Source: Denitromonas iodatirespirans (lineage in GTDB: Bacteria > Pseudomonadota > Gammaproteobacteria > Burkholderiales > Rhodocyclaceae). Taken from it: 64,000 bases of DNA. The notes under the pieces are model-generated. The model did no database searches. It was not told the origin of the DNA and saw nothing but the letters and a program-made list of their open reading frames with translations. Positions 1 through 8,573 of this stretch are shown piece by piece. Position 1 is the stretch's first letter. Each line of letters opens with the position of its first letter. Where the stretch lies: contig NZ_JAEKFT010000002.1 of assembly GCF_018524365.1 (NCBI RefSeq), forward strand, positions 186,001-250,000, read 5' to 3'. The position numbers and the translations under genes were made by a program.

Positions 1-2206
1 CTTCGCCCCAGTGCTGCACCGTGTTGTGGCAGACGATGCCGAACTGCTCGCGGATCGGGCCGCGCGGGTCGGCGGCGGTGCCGCCGATGGTCAGGCCGAG
101 GTAGATCTTCTCTTCCATGTCGGACGGATCGTGCGGGTTGGTGAGCAAGGTGCCGTGCAGCTCGGCGGCGACGCCGGCGAACTCGGACAGCACCAGCACG
201 CCATGGCCCTGGGTCAGGCCCTGGGTGGCCACATATTCCTTGGCCACCAGGTTGAGGCCGTCACGCAGCGGGGTGATCCACATCACGTCGGCCATGGCGT
301 AGTAGCTCACCACCTCGTCGAAGGGCAGCGGGCGGAAGAAGAACTGCAGCGGCGTCCAGCCCACGGTGGAGAAGCGCCCGTTGATGCGCCCGACGGCCTG
401 CTCGATCTGCGACTGCAGGTCGCGGTAGATGGTCATCTCGCGCGCTGCCGGCACGCACACCGTGACCAGCGTGACCTTGCCGTGGAATTCCGGATGGTTG
501 TCGAGCAGGCGTTCGAAGGCTTCGAGCTTCTGCAGCGTGCCCTTGGTGTAGTCGAGCCGCTCGACCGACAGCACCATGCGCTTGCCGGCCAGTTCCTCGC
601 GCAGCCGGGCCATGCGCTCGTGGGTCGCTTTCTCGGCGAGGATCTTTTCGATGCGGCCCACGTCGAGCCCGACCGGATGGGCGCCGAGGCCGATGCGGCG
701 GTGGTGTACTTCGATCTCGGTGGCGTAGTCTTCCACCCCCACCGCGCAGCCATAGGTGCGAAAGCGCGGTGCGCTGGCCTGGCGCTTGAGCACCTTGACC
801 GGGGCCACGCCCTGCGCGGCATCGAGGAAGTTCTCCACCTGGCGCGGGATGTGGAAGCCGATGTAGTCGCACTGCATCAGGCTGCCGATGATCTCGCGCC
901 GCCACGGCAGCACGTTGAACACGTCGGCGGACGGGAAGTAGGTGTGATGGAAGAAGGCGATGCGCAGATCCGGGCGCAACTCGCGCAGGAAGCCCGGCAC
1001 CATCCACAGGTTGTAGTCATGCAGCCATACCAGCGCGCCCTCGGCGGCCTCGGCGGCGGTGCGCTCGGCAAACAGGCGGTTGACCTTGAGATAGACCTCC
1101 CAGTCGTCCTCGCGGAACTCGGCGCGTTCCCAGAAGGTGTGCAGGGTCGGCCAGAAGGCTTCCTTGGAGAAGCGCTTGTAGAACACGTCCACATCGTTCT
1201 TGGTCAGCGCCACGCGGGCCGCCACCAGGCCGGGATAGGCCTTGCGGTCGACCACCGTGTGGGTCTCGAAGGGGCGGCCGTTCTCGGGGTCATGAATCGC
1301 CCAGGCGACCCAGGCGCCGCGCTGCCCGCCTTTGAAGAAGGACATCAGCGTGGGCATGATGCCGTTGGGCGAGGTCGGTCGGCGGCGCACCAGCTCACCG
1401 TCCTCCCAGCTCTCTTCATAGGGCAGGCGGTGATACACCATGACCAGCTCGGAGCGGCCGGGCTTGGCCATCGCCGCCACCTCGGCATCGACCGCGCCCG
1501 GGCCGAGAAAGCCGAAGTGCGACAGTGCTTCGAGAATGCCGCCGCAGCCGGTGTACTTGGCATGCAGCACCTTGGAGCGATCGCGCGTGGCCTGGATCAG
1601 CCCATGCTCCGACTCGCCCACCGCCACGCCGAAGAACCCCGCTTCGAACATCGACAGGTCGTTGAGCGTGTCGCCGGCCACCAGCACCTCGTCATGCGGC
1701 ACCTCGAGCAGGTCGACCAGACGGGTCAGGGTGCTGCCCTTGTTGATGCCGCGCGGCAGCACGTCGAGATACTTGTCGGCCGAGAACAGCAGGTCGCAGC
1801 CGAGCGACTCGACCCGCGCCACCAGGTCGGAGGTGACCGCGTCGGCATCGCAGAAGTAAGAGCAGCGGCGCTGCTGCGGCACGGTCTGGCGATGGATGCC
1901 GGGGATGTCGCCGATGCGGTCGCGCACCACATGCTCGCCCGGCCAGAGCGCGTCGATCGACGACTGGATGGGCTCGACCGGCCGCAGATCGGTGCCTTCG
2001 ACCACGGTGGCGCCGACGTCGCAGATGACGAAGTCCGGCTGCGGAATGGTCGGGTCGTCGAGCAGCGGCATCACCACCTCCAGCCCGCGCCCGGTGACGA
2101 ACACCAGCGTGATTTCGGGGTGGGCGGCGATCAGTTGGTAGAGGCGGCTGCGGTTGTCCGGGTTGCCGCCCAGAAAGGTGCCGTCGAGATCGGTGGCGAG
2201 AATCAT
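1..2206 (-). CDS. ggpPS: Glucosylglycerol-phosphate synthase/phosphatase fusion (partial, 3' end outside window)
   Basis: Makes the compatible solute glucosylglycerol from ADP-glucose and glycerol-3-phosphate and removes the phosphate. About 735 residues are visible. Residues 1-245 form a HAD-type phosphatase domain (DLDGT at 6-10, VTGRG near 47, GDTLND near 177). Residues from about 250 form a GT20 glycosyltransferase with VYHRLPYEE and SPNGIMPTLMSFF, which resemble the start of cyanobacterial GgpS, not OtsA. It also has HDYNLW near 395, SVERLDYTKG near 545 and RDGLNLVAKE near 640. Phosphatase-first order matches the GgpPS fusions described in Stenotrophomonas and pseudomonads; trehalose fusions normally have the synthase first. 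ATG 2206 is preceded by AAGGA. The C-terminus runs off the left edge. Osmotic stress protection is the likely role. The alternative is a trehalose-phosphate enzyme. Confidence 0.85.
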   Translation of the reverse strand, partial: MILATDLDGTFLGGNPDNRSRLYQLIAAHPEITLVFVTGRGLEVVMPLLDDPTIPQPDFVICDVGATVVEGTDLRPVEPIQSSIDALWPGEHVVRDRIGDIPGIHRQTVPQQRRCSYFCDADAVTSDLVARVESLGCDLLFSADKYLDVLPRGINKGSTLTRLVDLLEVPHDEVLVAGDTLNDLSMFEAGFFGVAVGESEHGLIQATRDRSKVLHAKYTGCGGILEALSHFGFLGPGAVDAEVAAMAKPGRSELVMVYHRLPYEESWEDGELVRRRPTSPNGIMPTLMSFFKGGQRGAWVAWAIHDPENGRPFETHTVVDRKAYPGLVAARVALTKNDVDVFYKRFSKEAFWPTLHTFWERAEFREDDWEVYLKVNRLFAERTAAEAAEGALVWLHDYNLWMVPGFLRELRPDLRIAFFHHTYFPSADVFNVLPWRREIIGSLMQCDYIGFHIPRQVENFLDAAQGVAPVKVLKRQASAPRFRTYGCAVGVEDYATEIEVHHRRIGLGAHPVGLDVGRIEKILAEKATHERMARLREELAGKRMVLSVERLDYTKGTLQKLEAFERLLDNHPEFHGKVTLVTVCVPAAREMTIYRDLQSQIEQAVGRINGRFSTVGWTPLQFFFRPLPFDEVVSYYAMADVMWITPLRDGLNLVAKEYVATQGLTQGHGVLVLSEFAGVAAELHGTLLTNPHDPSDMEEKIYLGLTIGGTAADPRGPIREQFGIVCHNTVQHWGE

Positions 2207-2216
2207 GGGATTGTCC

Positions 2217-3473
2217 TTATGAGGTGTGGGGATGGGGTGTGGGTGCGTGGGCGGCCTGTTCGGCCGACATCATGTCCATCGCCCCCGGCGAGGTGCGCAC
2301 CATCGGGACGAAGATGGCCGGGGCATCGACGATCACGTCGTCGCGACGGCGGGTGTGCCAGAAGGCGAGGGCCGAGAGCAGCAGCGTCATCAGCATGAAG
2401 TGGAGGGGCAGGGCTGCCGGCCCGAACCGGGCCATGGCGGCGCCGGCCAGCATCGGGCCGATGGCGGCCCCTGCCCCGTGAAACAGCAGCAAGGCGGCAT
2501 TGCCGCCGAGAATCTCGTCCGTATGCAGGTGGTCCACCAGGTGGGCCACCGCGATCGGGTAGAGCGAAAAGGCCACGCCGCCGAAGGCGAAGGCCGCGCC
2601 CATCAGCGGCCAGTAGCGCGCACCGGCCACGAGCAGCGCCAGCGCCGCCAGGGCGGTGAGCAGGGCCACCACCATCAGCGTGCGCCGCCGGTCGTTGCCG
2701 TCGGAGAAATGGCCGATTGGCCATTGCAGTGCCACCCCGCCGAGGATGGTGGCGGTCATGAAATCGGCAGCCACCGTCGCGTCGGCGCCGAGCCGGCCCA
2801 CCCAGACGGCGCCCAGGCTCCAGAAGGCGCCCATCGCCAGGCCCGACAGCACGCCGGCCAGCACCGCCACCGGCGCCGTGCGAAAGCAGCCACGCAAGGC
2901 CATGCGTGTGCCGTCCGCTGGTGTCGGCGGCGTCAGCCGGGTGGCCGACACCGGCATCGCCGCCAGGCACACGAAGGCCGCCGAAATCGCGAACAGCAGG
3001 TAGCCGGCCGGCGAATCGATGGCCAGCAACTGCTGTGCGGCGGCCAGCGCGCCCAGGTTGCACACCATGTAGACGGCGAACACCCGGCCGCGCAGGGCCG
3101 CGCCGGCATGGGTGCTCAGCCAGCTTTCGATGACGATGTACAAGCCCACCACCGCCGCGCCGGCGATCACCCGCAGCACGATCCAGGCGATGGGGTCGAT
3201 CCATATCAGGTGTGCCAGCACGCTGACCGTGACGGCCGCGGTGAAGAAGGCGAAGGCGCGGATATGCCCCATGCGCCGGATCAGCCCCGGGCCGAGCAGC
3301 GTGCCGAGCAGGAAGCCGACGAAGTAGCTCGAGCCCATCAGGCCGAGCACGCCGTCGGAAAAGCCCTCGTGCGCGCCGCGCAGCACGAGGAGGGTATTGA
3401 GCAGTCCGACACCGAGCAGCAAGAGCACGGTGCCCGAGAGCAGCGCAAAAATCCGCGCGACAACTGGAAACAT
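2217..3473 (-). CDS. MFS transporter, YcaD-like
   Basis: A 418-residue inner-membrane permease with about 12 hydrophobic segments and an MFS-type loop between helices 2 and 3 (LIRRMGHIRAF). The arrangement and the start (ALLSGTVLLLLGVGLLNTLL) resemble the YcaD/sugar-efflux branch of the major facilitator superfamily; the substrate is unknown. The gene lies 10 bp upstream of ggpPS on the same strand and probably shares its transcript, so an osmolyte-related role is possible but not shown. No good ribosome binding site precedes the ATG at 3473, so the exact start is uncertain. The tail after the last helix is long and rich in His, Pro and Ala. Confidence 0.8.
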   Translation of the reverse strand: MFPVVARIFALLSGTVLLLLGVGLLNTLLVLRGAHEGFSDGVLGLMGSSYFVGFLLGTLLGPGLIRRMGHIRAFAFFTAAVTVSVLAHLIWIDPIAWIVLRVIAGAAVVGLYIVIESWLSTHAGAALRGRVFAVYMVCNLGALAAAQQLLAIDSPAGYLLFAISAAFVCLAAMPVSATRLTPPTPADGTRMALRGCFRTAPVAVLAGVLSGLAMGAFWSLGAVWVGRLGADATVAADFMTATILGGVALQWPIGHFSDGNDRRRTLMVVALLTALAALALLVAGARYWPLMGAAFAFGGVAFSLYPIAVAHLVDHLHTDEILGGNAALLLFHGAGAAIGPMLAGAAMARFGPAALPLHFMLMTLLLSALAFWHTRRRDDVIVDAPAIFVPMVRTSPGAMDMMSAEQAAHAPTPHPHTS

Positions 3474-3811
3474 GGCGTCGGTACGCCAGCGCCGGCCGGC
3501 GGGAATCTACCGCCGTGAATCGACCGAAGGGCACGCAAGGGCTTGCGGCACGGTCCGGCACCTGCGGTGCCGACCCATCAAGGCCCCCGAGGGTCGGGGG
3601 CGGGCGCGCGTTCCGTTCCGGTCGAATCGGGGTGCCGGGGTCACCGGCAGGCACTGGAACGCAAATTATTATCGTACAAACATTTTACCGACATTGATGC
3701 AATGCACAACCCGAGCGGCCGAACGGCCGGCCGGGCGCCGCCAGGTGAGGACAGGACGGGTCGACGCGGTGTCGAGGCCGCGCAAAACGCAGGCCCTCGG
3801 CACCTGGGGCG
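3474..3811. other. Intergenic region between the MFS and EamA genes
   Basis: These 338 bp lie upstream of the MFS gene and downstream of the EamA gene, both on the minus strand. An AT-rich patch at 3664-3695 contains GATAAT on the minus strand that could act as a -10 element; no matching -35 is evident. I see no open frame with protein-like composition and no terminator with a T-run. The rest looks like ordinary GC-rich spacer. Confidence 0.4.
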
Positions 3812-4720
3812 CTATCGGGCGCGGCGCTTCAGGTCGCGTGGCGGCCGGTTGGCCAGGAAGATGCCGGTACCGACCGTCGCCATGGCGCCCATCACCGCCG
3901 GGGTGAGCGGCTCGTCGAGGAGGATCACGCCGGCGAGCACGCCCATGACCGGCGTGAGAAAAGAGAAAGCCGACAGCCGCGTGGCCGGGTAGTGGCGGAC
4001 GAGCCAGAACCAGCAGGCATAGCTGAAGGCGGCGACCACCACGATCTGGAAGGCGAGGCTGCCGACCAGTGTCGGCGTGATCGCACCGACACGCGTCTCG
4101 CCCATCAGGACGGCAACCAGGGACAACACCAGCGCCGAGACGGCGATCTGGTAGAGCAAGGTCTTCTCCGGCGCGGCGGCGGCCAGGCGCGAAAACTTGA
4201 CGGTCAGCGTGGTGGCGGCCCACATCACTGCCGCGCCGAGCATCATCATGTCGCCGATCCAGGCGGTGCCGGCGGGCTTGAGCAGGCCCTCGCCGAACAA
4301 GGCCACCACTCCGGCGAAGGCCAGCGCCAGCCCTGCCCACTGGATCGGCTGCATGTGTTCGCCCGGCAGGCGCCACACCACCCCCAGCGACACCATGAAT
4401 GGCGCGGTGTAGACGAAGATCACGGCGCGCGAGGCGGAGGTGAACTGCAGCCCCCAGTACAGCAGCGCGAATTCGCCGGCAAACAGCAGGCCGGCCAGCA
4501 GCCCCGGCGCCAATGTGCCGTCGTCCAGGCGCAGGTCGACACGCCGGTGCCGCGCCCACAGCCACACCAGCCCCATCGCCCCGAGCGAGCGCAGCGCCGA
4601 CTGCAGCAGCGGCGCCATGTCCGGCGCGGCAAGCTTGATGGCCACCTGCTGCAGGCCCCAGATGGCGCACAGAAACACCATCAGCAGGGCGGCGCGGGGG
4701 TCGAGATGGGTATGGGTCAT
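3812..4720 (-). CDS. EamA/DMT-superfamily permease
   Basis: A 302-residue drug/metabolite transporter with about ten transmembrane helices in two EamA repeats (residues ~10-140 and ~155-290). Characteristic pieces are FLCAIWGLQQVAIKLA in helix 1 and the helix 9-10 stretch LTPVMGVLAGVILLDEPL. Family members export amino acids or metabolites; the substrate cannot be told from sequence. I chose the ATG at 4720 because the family's conserved helix 1 begins a few residues later; an upstream in-frame ATG at 4846 would add a proline- and arginine-rich extension unlike the family. It is divergent from the CHRD gene at 4953. Confidence 0.82.
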   Translation of the reverse strand: MTHTHLDPRAALLMVFLCAIWGLQQVAIKLAAPDMAPLLQSALRSLGAMGLVWLWARHRRVDLRLDDGTLAPGLLAGLLFAGEFALLYWGLQFTSASRAVIFVYTAPFMVSLGVVWRLPGEHMQPIQWAGLALAFAGVVALFGEGLLKPAGTAWIGDMMMLGAAVMWAATTLTVKFSRLAAAAPEKTLLYQIAVSALVLSLVAVLMGETRVGAITPTLVGSLAFQIVVVAAFSYACWFWLVRHYPATRLSAFSFLTPVMGVLAGVILLDEPLTPAVMGAMATVGTGIFLANRPPRDLKRRAR

Positions 4721-4952
4721 GGTGTCCGGTCCGGAGCGGAGGGAGGATTCAATCGGAGGCCGGGTCGGCGCGCAAGTTGACGCTGCGGCAGGGCGCGTGT
4801 CGAAGGGCTTTACAGTGGCCAGCCCGGCGGGCCAGATGCCGCGCATGAAACGTCAATAAATCAATACGATGCGCTATCTGGCGCCGCATATGCTTGCCTG
4901 TGCACGAGACCCGCCTGCGCCGCAGGCGGCGGATGTCGACGAGGTGGCCGCG

Positions 4953-5567
4953 ATGAAGCGCTTTGCCCGGCAACTGATGTGGCTCTTGGGGTTGTGCGTC
5001 AGCACGGCCTGGGCCGACCCGGTGATGTATTCGACCAGCCTGAGCGGCGCCAACGAGGTCCCGGCCAACCTGTCGCCGGCCACCGGCACGCTCAGCGTCG
5101 GCTTCGATGCCGCCGCCAATACCCTGTCGGTGGACCTTAATTTCGCCGATCTGACCGGCTCCACCGTGGTCGCCCATCTGCATTGCTGCGCCGGCCCCGG
5201 CGTCAATGCCGGCGTGGCGGTCGGGCTCACCGGCTTTGTCAGCGGCGTGACGGCGGCGACCTACAACCGGCTGTTCGATCTCACCGATTCGAGCATCTAC
5301 GCGGCGGCTTTTCTCGCCAGCGCCGGCGGAAACGCCACGGATGCCGCCTCGGCCCTGGGCGCTGCGCTGGCCGCCGGGCAGGTCTACGTCAACATCCACA
5401 CCACCACGTTTGCCGGCGGCGAGATCCGCGGCAACCTGCTGGCCGTGCCGGAGCCGGGCGCGCTGGCGCTGGTGGCCGTGGCCCTGCTGGCCTTCGGGCT
5501 GACGCGCGCGCATGGCCATCGCTGGGTGACGCGCCGCCTGGCCGCCGCCACCGCCGCCCGGCGCTGA
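4953..5567 (+). CDS. CHRD-domain PEP-CTERM exported protein
   Basis: A 204-residue secreted protein. It has a signal peptide (residues 1-21, cleaved near STAWA-DP), a CHRD domain over about 25-165 (SGANEVPANLSPATG at the start and VYVNIHTTTFAGGEIRG at the end), and a C-terminal PEP-CTERM sorting signal (VPEPGALALVAVALLAFGL then a basic tail). PEP-CTERM proteins are anchored and processed by exosortase in bacteria that make extracellular polysaccharide, so this is probably a surface or biofilm protein. ATG 4953 follows GAGGTGG; the longer in-frame start at 4869 would bury the signal peptide. No exosortase gene is in the window. Confidence 0.85.
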   Translation: MKRFARQLMWLLGLCVSTAWADPVMYSTSLSGANEVPANLSPATGTLSVGFDAAANTLSVDLNFADLTGSTVVAHLHCCAGPGVNAGVAVGLTGFVSGVTAATYNRLFDLTDSSIYAAAFLASAGGNATDAASALGAALAAGQVYVNIHTTTFAGGEIRGNLLAVPEPGALALVAVALLAFGLTRAHGHRWVTRRLAAATAARR

Positions 5568-5579
5568 CCACGCGGCCGG

Positions 5580-6774
5580 ATGCGCCCGCCAGCCCCCTGC
5601 GCCATCGCAATCCACGGCGGTGCCGGCACACTCACGCGCGGCCTGCTGACGGCTGCCCAGGAAGACGAGATCCATGCCGCGCTGCAGGCCGCGGCCCGCG
5701 CCGGCGCGCGCCTCCTGTGGCAGGGGGGCGACAGCCTCGACGCGGTCGAGGCGGCGGTGCGCGTGCTGGAGGATTGCGTCTGGTTGAACCTAGAAACCGC
5801 AGTTGACCGCTTGTGCGCATGAGCAAGGTATTGAACATGCGGACCTTTTCGGCTTCGCGGCCGATCACCCGGTGGGTAACAGCGCTACGCACCCGATTGC
5901 ACGTCTAGTGGGCCGCCTGGCCGCGTTGCTCCTCCTTACAGCGTGCAGGCTGTGCGTCGTCGCGCCTTGCCAGACAGCCCACCAGACGCACACTCGGGCG
6001 CGTCCAACTACGGTTTCTAGGTTGAACGCCGGCAAGGGGGCGGTGTTCGACGCCGACGGCGGCCATGAGCTCGACGCCGCCATCATGGACGGCGCCACGC
6101 TGCGGGCCGGGGCGGTGGCCGGCCTGCGGCACAGCCCGAATCCGGTCACGGTGGCGCGTGCCGTCATGACGCATTCGCCGCATGTCCTGCTGGCCGGCCG
6201 CGGGGCCGACCGCTTTGCGCGCGAGCAGGGCCTGCCGCAGGTGGACAATGCGTGGTTCGACACGCCGCTGCGGCGCCAACAATTCGAGCAGGCCCGCGGT
6301 GGCGGCCTGGCGCCCGGCGCCGACGACTTCAAGTTCGGCACCGTCGGCGCCGTGGCCATCGACAGCGCCGGCCATCTGGCCGCGGCCACCTCGACTGGGG
6401 GGCTCACCCTCAAGGCCATCGGCCGCGTCGGTGACTCGCCCTTGATCGGTGCCGGCACCTATGCCGACGACCGCAGCTGCGCGGTGTCGGCAACCGGCCA
6501 TGGTGAGGTTTTCATTCGCCATGCCGCGGCCCATGCGGTGTGCGCCCGCTACCGCTACCTGCAGCCGCCGTTGGCCGACTGCGTGCACCACGTGCTGTTC
6601 GACGAGCTCAAACCGGCCGGTGGCGCGGGCGGCATGATCGCCGTCGACCGGCTCGGCCAGCTGGTGCTCGATTTCAACACCGACGGCATGTACCGCGCCT
6701 GGTGCCAGGGCGAGGGCGCGGTGTTCAGCGCCATCTACGGCGACGAGTCGGCGCAGCAGGGGCGCATGGGCTGA
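5580..6774 (+). pseudogene. Isoaspartyl peptidase/L-asparaginase, interrupted by a 233-bp element
   Basis: An Ntn-hydrolase of the plant-type asparaginase family, split in two. The first part (5580-5788) encodes the N-terminus with AIHGGAGTL and GGDSLDAVEAAVRVLED; the second (from 6022) resumes at LNAGKGAVFDADGGHELDAAIMDG and contains the autoprocessing region DFKFGTVGAVA, whose Thr would be the nucleophile, and the ATSTGG loop. Removing the element plus one copy of the 5-bp repeat (238 bp) leaves 957 bp, an intact 318-residue frame of normal family length. As it stands, translation stops at 5820, about 80 residues in. An open frame from inside the element (5803) reads into the second part but lacks the N-terminal strands, so activity is unlikely. 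Confidence 0.9.
5789..6021. mobile_element. Miniature inverted-repeat transposable element (MITE), 233 bp
   Basis: The element has 17-bp terminal inverted repeats with one mismatch: CCTAGAAACCGCAGTTG at 5789-5805 and the reverse complement of CCTAGAAACCGTAGTTG at 6005-6021. It is flanked by the 5-bp direct repeat TTGAA (5784-5788 and 6022-6026); by chance the match can be read as 7 bp, GTTGAAC. It is too short to encode a transposase. Ends beginning CCTAG with 4-5 bp duplications resemble IS1380-family elements, so it was probably moved by a transposase encoded elsewhere; that family assignment is inference. It sits inside the asparaginase gene. Confidence 0.88.
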
Positions 6775-6864
6775 ACCCGGCCGGGCATCGCTCGGCAACG
6801 CCTTTTGCACAATCTTGCCGTGCGCCCGCCGGCGCGTGGCCGTCTCGGCAGCCTTGGCCCGGGC

Positions 6865-6894
6865 AAAAAAGAACCCGGCGCGCAGGCCGGGTTC
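6865..6894 (-). terminator. Intrinsic terminator of argC
   Basis: Read on the minus strand, a 9-bp perfect stem (GAACCCGGC/GCCGGGTTC, 6871-6879 and 6886-6894) with a 6-base loop is followed by six T residues (6865-6870). It lies 20 bp beyond the argC stop codon. Confidence 0.88.
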
Positions 6895-6914
6895 GTCGGG
6901 GGGCGGTATGCGGC

Positions 6915-7874
6915 TTACACCGCCAGACCGGTCGCCTCGTCCACCCCGAGCATCAGGTTCATGCACTGGATGGCGGCGCCCGAGGCGCCCTTGCCGAGGT
7001 TGTCGAAGCGCGCCGCCAGCAGGATCTGCTCGCCATGGCCGAAGACGAAGATCTCGGCGCGGTTGGTGTCGTTGCAGGCGGTGGCCGGCAAAAAGCCGTT
7101 GTCGAGCAGCGGCGTGGCGTCGGCCGGCATGACCTTGATGAAGGTCTCGCCCGCGTAGTACTCGGCGAAGAAATGCTGCAGGTCGGCGGCGGCCACCGGC
7201 TTGGTGAGCAGGCGCGGCAGCAGCGGCACGGCCACCACCATGCCCTGTGCGAAGTTGCCGACGATGGGGGTGAACAGCGGTTTGGCGGCCAGGCCGGTGA
7301 GTGCCTGCATCTCGGGCAGGTGCTTGTGCGCCAGGCCGAGTGCGTAGAAGCGCGGGCTCTTCATGGCGTCGCCCAGCTCGCCGGCGTCTTCGTAGCTGGC
7401 GATCATTTCCTTGCCGCCGCCGCTGTAGCCGGTGATCGAGTAGGTGGTGGCCGGGTAGTCGGCGGGCACGATGCCGGCGGCGACCAGCGGGTGCATGAGC
7501 ATGATGAAGCCGCTGGCATGGCAGCCCGGCACGGCCACTTTCTGCGCGGTGCGCACGCGCTCGCGATGGCCGGGGTTGAGTTCGGGCAGGCCGTAGACCC
7601 AGTCGGGGTTCGTGCGGTGGGCGGTGCTGGCGTCGAGGAAGCGGGTGCGGGTGTTGCCCGGTGCGAGCAGCGACACCGATTCTTTCGAGGCGGCGTCGGG
7701 CAGGCACAGGAAGACCACGTCGGCGGTGTTGATGTACTCGGCCTTGACGCTGGCGTCCTTGCGCTGGGCATCGGGGATGGTGAGGATCTCGACGTCGTCG
7801 CGCAGGGCGAGGCGTTCGTCGATCTTGAGTCCGGTCGTGCCGTGACGGCCGTCGATGAAGACTTTGTAGGTCAT
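6915..7874 (-). CDS. argC: N-acetyl-gamma-glutamyl-phosphate reductase (short type)
   Basis: Catalyses the NADPH-dependent reduction of N-acetylglutamyl phosphate in arginine synthesis, in the cytoplasm. The 319-residue length and the start FIDGRHGTTGLKIDERL match the shorter, second ArgC type, not the ~345-residue E. coli type. The catalytic cysteine is in VPGCHASGF (Cys near 118), and STAHRTNPDWVYGLPEL is a family motif. It stands alone, with its own terminator; no other arg gene is in the window. TAAAAT on the minus strand at about 7911-7916 could be its -10 element. Confidence 0.93.
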   Translation of the reverse strand: MTYKVFIDGRHGTTGLKIDERLALRDDVEILTIPDAQRKDASVKAEYINTADVVFLCLPDAASKESVSLLAPGNTRTRFLDASTAHRTNPDWVYGLPELNPGHRERVRTAQKVAVPGCHASGFIMLMHPLVAAGIVPADYPATTYSITGYSGGGKEMIASYEDAGELGDAMKSPRFYALGLAHKHLPEMQALTGLAAKPLFTPIVGNFAQGMVVAVPLLPRLLTKPVAAADLQHFFAEYYAGETFIKVMPADATPLLDNGFLPATACNDTNRAEIFVFGHGEQILLAARFDNLGKGASGAAIQCMNLMLGVDEATGLAV

Positions 7875-8179
7875 GGTGTATTCCGTAAGTGGACCTGTCG
7901 TAAGCCGTATTTTAGTCTGCTTTGGCGCTGTGACGCCGCGCGATCGCCCCGCGACCCGCCCGGCATGCGCTGCGCGGTGTTGCCCGCCACCATTCGTCCC
8001 GTGGCCGCTATGCAGCGGCCGGCACTGGGCCTATACCGAAGTGTCGGGCCCCCACAAAGGCGGGCGAGTGTGCGCTGTGCCAATCACGCCACGCGTCGAT
8101 CGTCACGCCTGCGTCCGAGCATGAGCGACGCGCCGTCTGTGCGTCGGACTCGGCCCCCCGGCCCGGCGAGGAGACTGTC
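7875..8179. other. Divergent intergenic region argC / small secreted protein
   Basis: These 305 bp separate argC from the divergent small exported-protein gene. The argC-proximal 50 bp are AT-richer and hold a possible minus-strand -10 (TAAAAT near 7911-7916). A short hairpin, GGCCGCT/AGCGGCC with an ATGC loop, lies at 8003-8020. The remainder is GC-rich with no convincing gene. Confidence 0.4.
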
Positions 8180-8542
8180 ATGACGATTCGGAAGATCCCA
8201 TTCGCGCTGGCGCCCGCCGCGCTATGCGCCGCGCTGCTGTTGCCTGTGGGCGCGCAGGCGGCCGGCTCCGACGAGGCTTTCAACGAGATGCTCGGCACCA
8301 TGGAATCCCGCGATACCGGCTCGGGCTGGTTCGATTACTACGTCGAAGTCCTCAACCAGGAAATTGCCTACATGCAGGACACCGAGGCCTACGGCGCCGC
8401 CGGACCCAGTGGCCCGCTCGATGGCTTCAACGGCTATGTGGCCGGCTTCAGGGCGCCCGACACCGGCTCACGGTGGATGAACGGCTATGTGGATTCGGTG
8501 AACCGGGTGATCCGCGAGAAGCAGCAATACGACGCATTCTGA
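8180..8542 (+). CDS. Small secreted protein with a duplicated DTGS motif
   Basis: Not recognised. The 120-residue product has a clear signal peptide (residues 1-27, cleaved near GAQAA-GS). The mature ~93 residues contain two related segments: RDTGSGWFDYYVEVLNQEI (near 43-61) and PDTGSRWMNGYVDSVNRVI (near 94-112), sharing D-T-G-S-x-W-x3-Y-V-x3-N-x2-I. The segments are separated by a Gly/Pro-rich linker, which suggests two small helical repeats. A periplasmic or extracellular location is inferred. GAGGAGAC upstream gives a good ribosome binding site for ATG 8180. It has no partner gene; the next gene is convergent. Confidence 0.7.
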   Translation: MTIRKIPFALAPAALCAALLLPVGAQAAGSDEAFNEMLGTMESRDTGSGWFDYYVEVLNQEIAYMQDTEAYGAAGPSGPLDGFNGYVAGFRAPDTGSRWMNGYVDSVNRVIREKQQYDAF

Positions 8543-8573
8543 GGCAGGCGCTGCGCCGTCTGGGCGCTGCCGC

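Noticed and set aside
1-2206. Trehalose-6-phosphate synthase/phosphatase (OtsAB) annotation
   Set aside because: The GT20 domain starts with VYHRLPYEE and SPNGIMPTL motifs of GgpS, and the phosphatase domain is N-terminal.
11-2398. A 795-codon plus-strand open frame opposite ggpPS
   Set aside because: It is His/Arg/Gly-rich, has no recognisable motif, and is antisense to a strong conserved coding sequence; long mirror frames are expected at this GC content.
5803-6774. A novel 323-codon protein fused to asparaginase
   Set aside because: The first 70 codons lie in the inserted element and the frame resumes an interrupted gene; this is a hybrid caused by insertion.
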